Part shown: in pieces, positions 60,749-64,000 of the stretch
How the letters are laid out: each line of letters opens with the position of its first letter
Position numbering within the stretch: the first letter of the stretch is position 1
NCBI GenBank assembly: GCA_905250125.1
Contig: CAJNOL010000364.1
Span: forward strand, 1 to 64,000
DNA length: 64,000 bases
From: Rotaria sordida
Taxonomy: Eukaryota; Rotifera; Eurotatoria; Philodinida; Philodinidae
Reading direction: 5' to 3'
Made by a program: the position numbers and the translations under genes
The notes under the pieces: model-generated
Seen by the model: the letters and a program-made list of their open reading frames with translations, nothing else
Databases searched by the model: none
Told to the model about the DNA's origin: nothing

Positions 60749-63700
60749 TAAAATGACATTTGTTTGGGATTTCAGTGATATATGTATTCTATTTGAACGA
60801 TTGTTTTTGCTTTTCGTTTATGTGTTTGGTTTTTTTTTCTTTTTTTTGTATGTCATTATTTCGGTGTTGTGTGCGCGTGCAATAAATGAGAAAAAAAACA
60901 GTGTATACATCTGACAAAAAAAAAACTCTATGAATATGGAATATATAGATTATTAAATAGCATTCCATTGTTTTTCTCTCTGTCTCTCTTTCTTCTTTTT
61001 TTTTTGTTTTTTAAGAAAAGAAAATTTTTATGTTCTTAAAAACAAATATTAAAAATAAATGTCAATGAAAAAAATGTTATGAAGAAGTTTTGTATATGTA
61101 TATGTTCGACTTTATTATTATTTCAAAATAAATAAACTCTTTTGTCTATATATATATATATAAATGTATTTGAATTTATTTCTTATAAAATAAGAAAAAG
61201 AAAATGAGAAAAAAGAAATCTACAAATAAATTATAACATACTTCTTTTATTCAGATTATATGTTTTTTTTTTCTTTTATCTTTAGGAAATTTTTCATGCG
61301 AATATAATGAACATTAAAGGTTTTTCTTTATTGATTTAGGATCGCTTCATTAAATATAATAAATGTTGTTATAAGTCCACATCAATGCTAATAATGAATT
61401 GATTCAATTCAACCGTCTATTAGGAAAAGATCACTTTTGTGTTGATAATGTTACTAAATTATTTCCATACAGATCTAATATAAGTCAGTATATTGATAAT
61501 TGAAAATTTTGAAAAGAAATTATTTTAATAAAATGTTGATTAAATTTTTGTTGAAAAATAATATTAGAATTCATATTTTATATATCTTTCCTCAAATTTA
61601 ATGATCATGTCACAAATTCTATGCTTTTCTTTTGAATCCAAGGATTAATATTTGCATTCAAAAGATTGAAATAATTCATGATATTCTATCTTATATAATT
61701 CTACATCTTTCAAAAATTCATTATCAACATATCTTAACTATAAGTATTCAATTCCAACATTTAATGCATACATCAATTATTATACGGTCGTTTTCCTGTA
61801 ACAAAACTATGTCATTAAAATAACAATTAATATTTTCCTAAGTTTTCGTTTGAATTATGACGATGTAAATAATTAAAAAGAATATAGAACTCGACCAAAC
61901 AATATTTACTAATTTAATTAAAGACAAATTTGTATTTGAGTAATGATCATACTATGTTTTTTTTCATCTCATACAAGTCCTATATATTTTTATATTTCAT
62001 AAATGTTTTCAAACAAATATGTTTTATTTATTCGAAGGCATCATCTTTTAGATTATCTTTGTTTTGATTTTAATAACATATGGTAAAGACTTTTCACAAT
62101 AATCATAATCATAATTAACTAAATATACTTGCTGTACTATTTTATCTATTTACTTCCCGTCTCTATATGTTAATAATAATATTTATTTAAACTACTTAAA
62201 TTGGTATTTAATTGATTAAAAGTACAAGAATATTAATACAGTTAAAATTGTTCAGTTAAATCTTTTAAAAGAAGATTAATTTTAGAAGTGAGATAATATG
62301 TTTATCATTGTTTTGGCGAACGGACATTCCCAAGTATTCACCTGCTTTTAAGCCGAGATATAATTTATCTTGTAGACTTTAATGAACTATCTCTAACATA
62401 AGAAGAATTTGTATGCATGATTTGTTTCTAGAGATAGTAAATGTTTTTAATAAGTTTTGGCTTTCAGAAACGCATAGTTGCAGTAAAACTATCTTTTCGA
62501 ATGTCAATCTGAAACCTTACTTACAAAAGACATCAATTATACTAGTTTGCATAAAAACAAATTCAGAATTTTTCATCTAACGACGAAACTTCTCCAACTG
62601 TTTAATTACATTTGAGTCCAGACTATGTGTATTATGTAGACCTAAATGCGTTATAAATATCCTGAAAAGAATTCATGTTCTTATGTTATTGCTGTGAAGA
62701 CACTACACTTTAACGTTATTTTTTGTTAATAAATGCCGTGGTTCCCCTCAGGAGCACCGGGAAAAGCTGATTTCTGAATTTTTAATTGAAACTTTGCATA
62801 GAGGCAGGCCTTGACGAGAGTAATTTATTGTGATAGTTTCAGGCCTTTTGATTTTGCTTCTATCCTGAAGTAAGAATATCAAAATCTGCTGATTTATATG
62901 AGTGATGTGACAAAATACACTATTGCCATAGTTGTAGAGTCAACAGCGATTGGACAGTTTGAGGTCTTTCCTCGTAAATCTCTTCGAGATATGAACCTTT
63001 CAAAAAATACGCGCCGTAGATACTATCTATGGAAAAGAGCCTTCCATATCTCCGAGATGCTTAGTTCGAAAATTTTGAAATTTTTTATCAAAACTAACGT
63101 TTGCTATTCTCAGACACAAGTGATGAACACGAACTCTTTTTTATGGTAAGCAGAGTTCACCGAAGTCTATGTCTCGGTTGAAAACCTAGCAGACACTTTG
63201 GAATGTTCATGTACAATATTTTGATAGTTTGCTGCTGACTGACTGCATGACTTTCTGCCATTGCCAAGTGTTTATCAAGTTCTTCATTACAAACATGTTT
63301 TTTTTTACTTTTTCAGTTTGGCAATCTAAAGAATGAAAAGTTTTTATATACATGATAACCTCATTAATTATCTTTCATATTACAGAAAAATAGAACAACA
63401 ACAACAATTTACATGAAACTTTCAGAAATAAAATTTTCTGATGTTTCCAGACTTTTAATAATTTGCTTTCTTCTATTCATTGATTTATTATGCAATTATG
63501 AACGACAATTGTAAAACATATGTATGTGCGTCTACACTCTGTATATATACCACTTTCTTAGCTCATTTATTCCATTGATGAAAGAATTAAGGTTATGTAA
63601 TGATCTACATGTTGTGAGGAATTAATTCATCTTTATGCACCATCGTATTATGTTTATGAGTAAGCCAACAGTAATTCTTTTTTGTTTATAGAATGACTGG

Positions 63701-64000
63701 TTTTACTTCCGGATACAAAAATGTAGTAACCTTACCGTTCCGTAGTATATGCAGAGATTCGAAAAGCATTTTTTGGACGATCTATTGAAGTAATTTATTT
63801 CCTACAGATGAATACTTTTAAAAAAAACAAGAATTTGAAATTCATAAGAATTGGAAAAGAAAAATCAAAGCTACATTTTGTTAATAAAATCTTTTCAAAA
63901 GTGATTTATTCAGAATATATGGTATCTTTTTTTTAATGAAAGAACTGATGTAATAATTATTTCGATTCTGTATAATTTCACTAAAGCGATTAATTTTCTT
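60351..64000. other. CUX 3' UTR and downstream region without genes
   Basis: The CUX 3' UTR probably runs to the AATAAA hexamers at 61127-61136, with an (AAC)n tract at 60717-60748. From there to the end I see only short chance frames and the repeat at 62718-62945. Confidence 0.5.
62718..62945 (+). repeat. Single-arm copy of the STX16-intron repeat family
   Basis: Shares an ordered series with the 21.1-kb palindrome: AATGCCG, TTGAAACTTTGCATAGAG, a TTTATTGTGATAGTTTCAG-like block, TAAGAATATC and GCCATAG. Unlike the 21-kb copy, I see no mirror arm here. Confidence 0.7.

Noticed and set aside
1-64000. Search for reverse transcriptase, integrase, capsid or envelope genes, LTRs, CRISPR arrays and telomeric repeats
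   Set aside because: None could be supported by reading.

Overview
The window looks like one scaffold piece from an invertebrate animal, most likely a bdelloid rotifer. This is inferred, not proven. The DNA is very AT-rich. Its genes are broken by many introns, mostly 50-80 nt long with GT-AG ends. The animal genes (RPLP1, MTMR2-like, STX16, SH3BP5, NDUFA5, calaxin, UXS1, PTRHD1, an M-Ras-like GTPase and a three-CUT-domain CUX gene) sit beside genes rare in animals: a UVDE-type UV endonuclease, a DUF2961/GH172-like secreted protein and an ADP-ribosyltransferase-TPR protein. That mix fits bdelloids, which carry many transferred genes.

Layout: 1-2996 holds no gene I can support. An intronless ART-TPR gene (+) covers 2997-5114. 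A minus-strand block follows: RPLP1 (7952-8380), a 14-exon myotubularin (8756-13170) and a His-rich orphan (14360-14938). A divergent plus-strand DUF2961/GH172-like gene lies at 15385-16594. Two identical tRNA-Asn genes (-) flank the 3' end of a receptor-like membrane protein (17340-20597, -). Next on the minus strand come STX16 (5' end missing), a 10-N assembly gap, SH3BP5 (3' end missing) and NDUFA5 (27546-28144). After 3.6 kb without a recognised gene, everything is on the plus strand: calaxin, UXS1, PTRHD1, an M-Ras-like GTPase, UVDE and the 14-kb CUX gene (46502-60350, 20 coding exons). The last 3.6 kb holds the CUX 3' UTR and no recognised gene.

The most striking non-genic signal is a set of long imperfect palindromes inside otherwise unremarkable introns. 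One is about 1.67 kb with arms of about 0.8 kb (17805-19471). Others lie at 21105-21621, 23945-24530 and 36792-37080, and a short TIR element lies at 22371-22785. The 21.1-kb palindrome has a relative at 62718-62945, so it belongs to a dispersed repeat family. Several introns over 450 nt carry such an insert or a coding-like remnant, while their neighbours stay near the short default length.

The genes do not form one pathway. They are housekeeping (ribosome stalk, complex I, nucleotide-sugar synthesis, translation quality), membrane traffic and phosphoinositides (STX16, SH3BP5, MTMR2), cilia (calaxin), signalling and transcription (M-Ras-like, CUX), and probable acquired functions in stress, DNA repair and carbohydrate handling. 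I saw no reverse transcriptase, capsid, integrase or CRISPR array.
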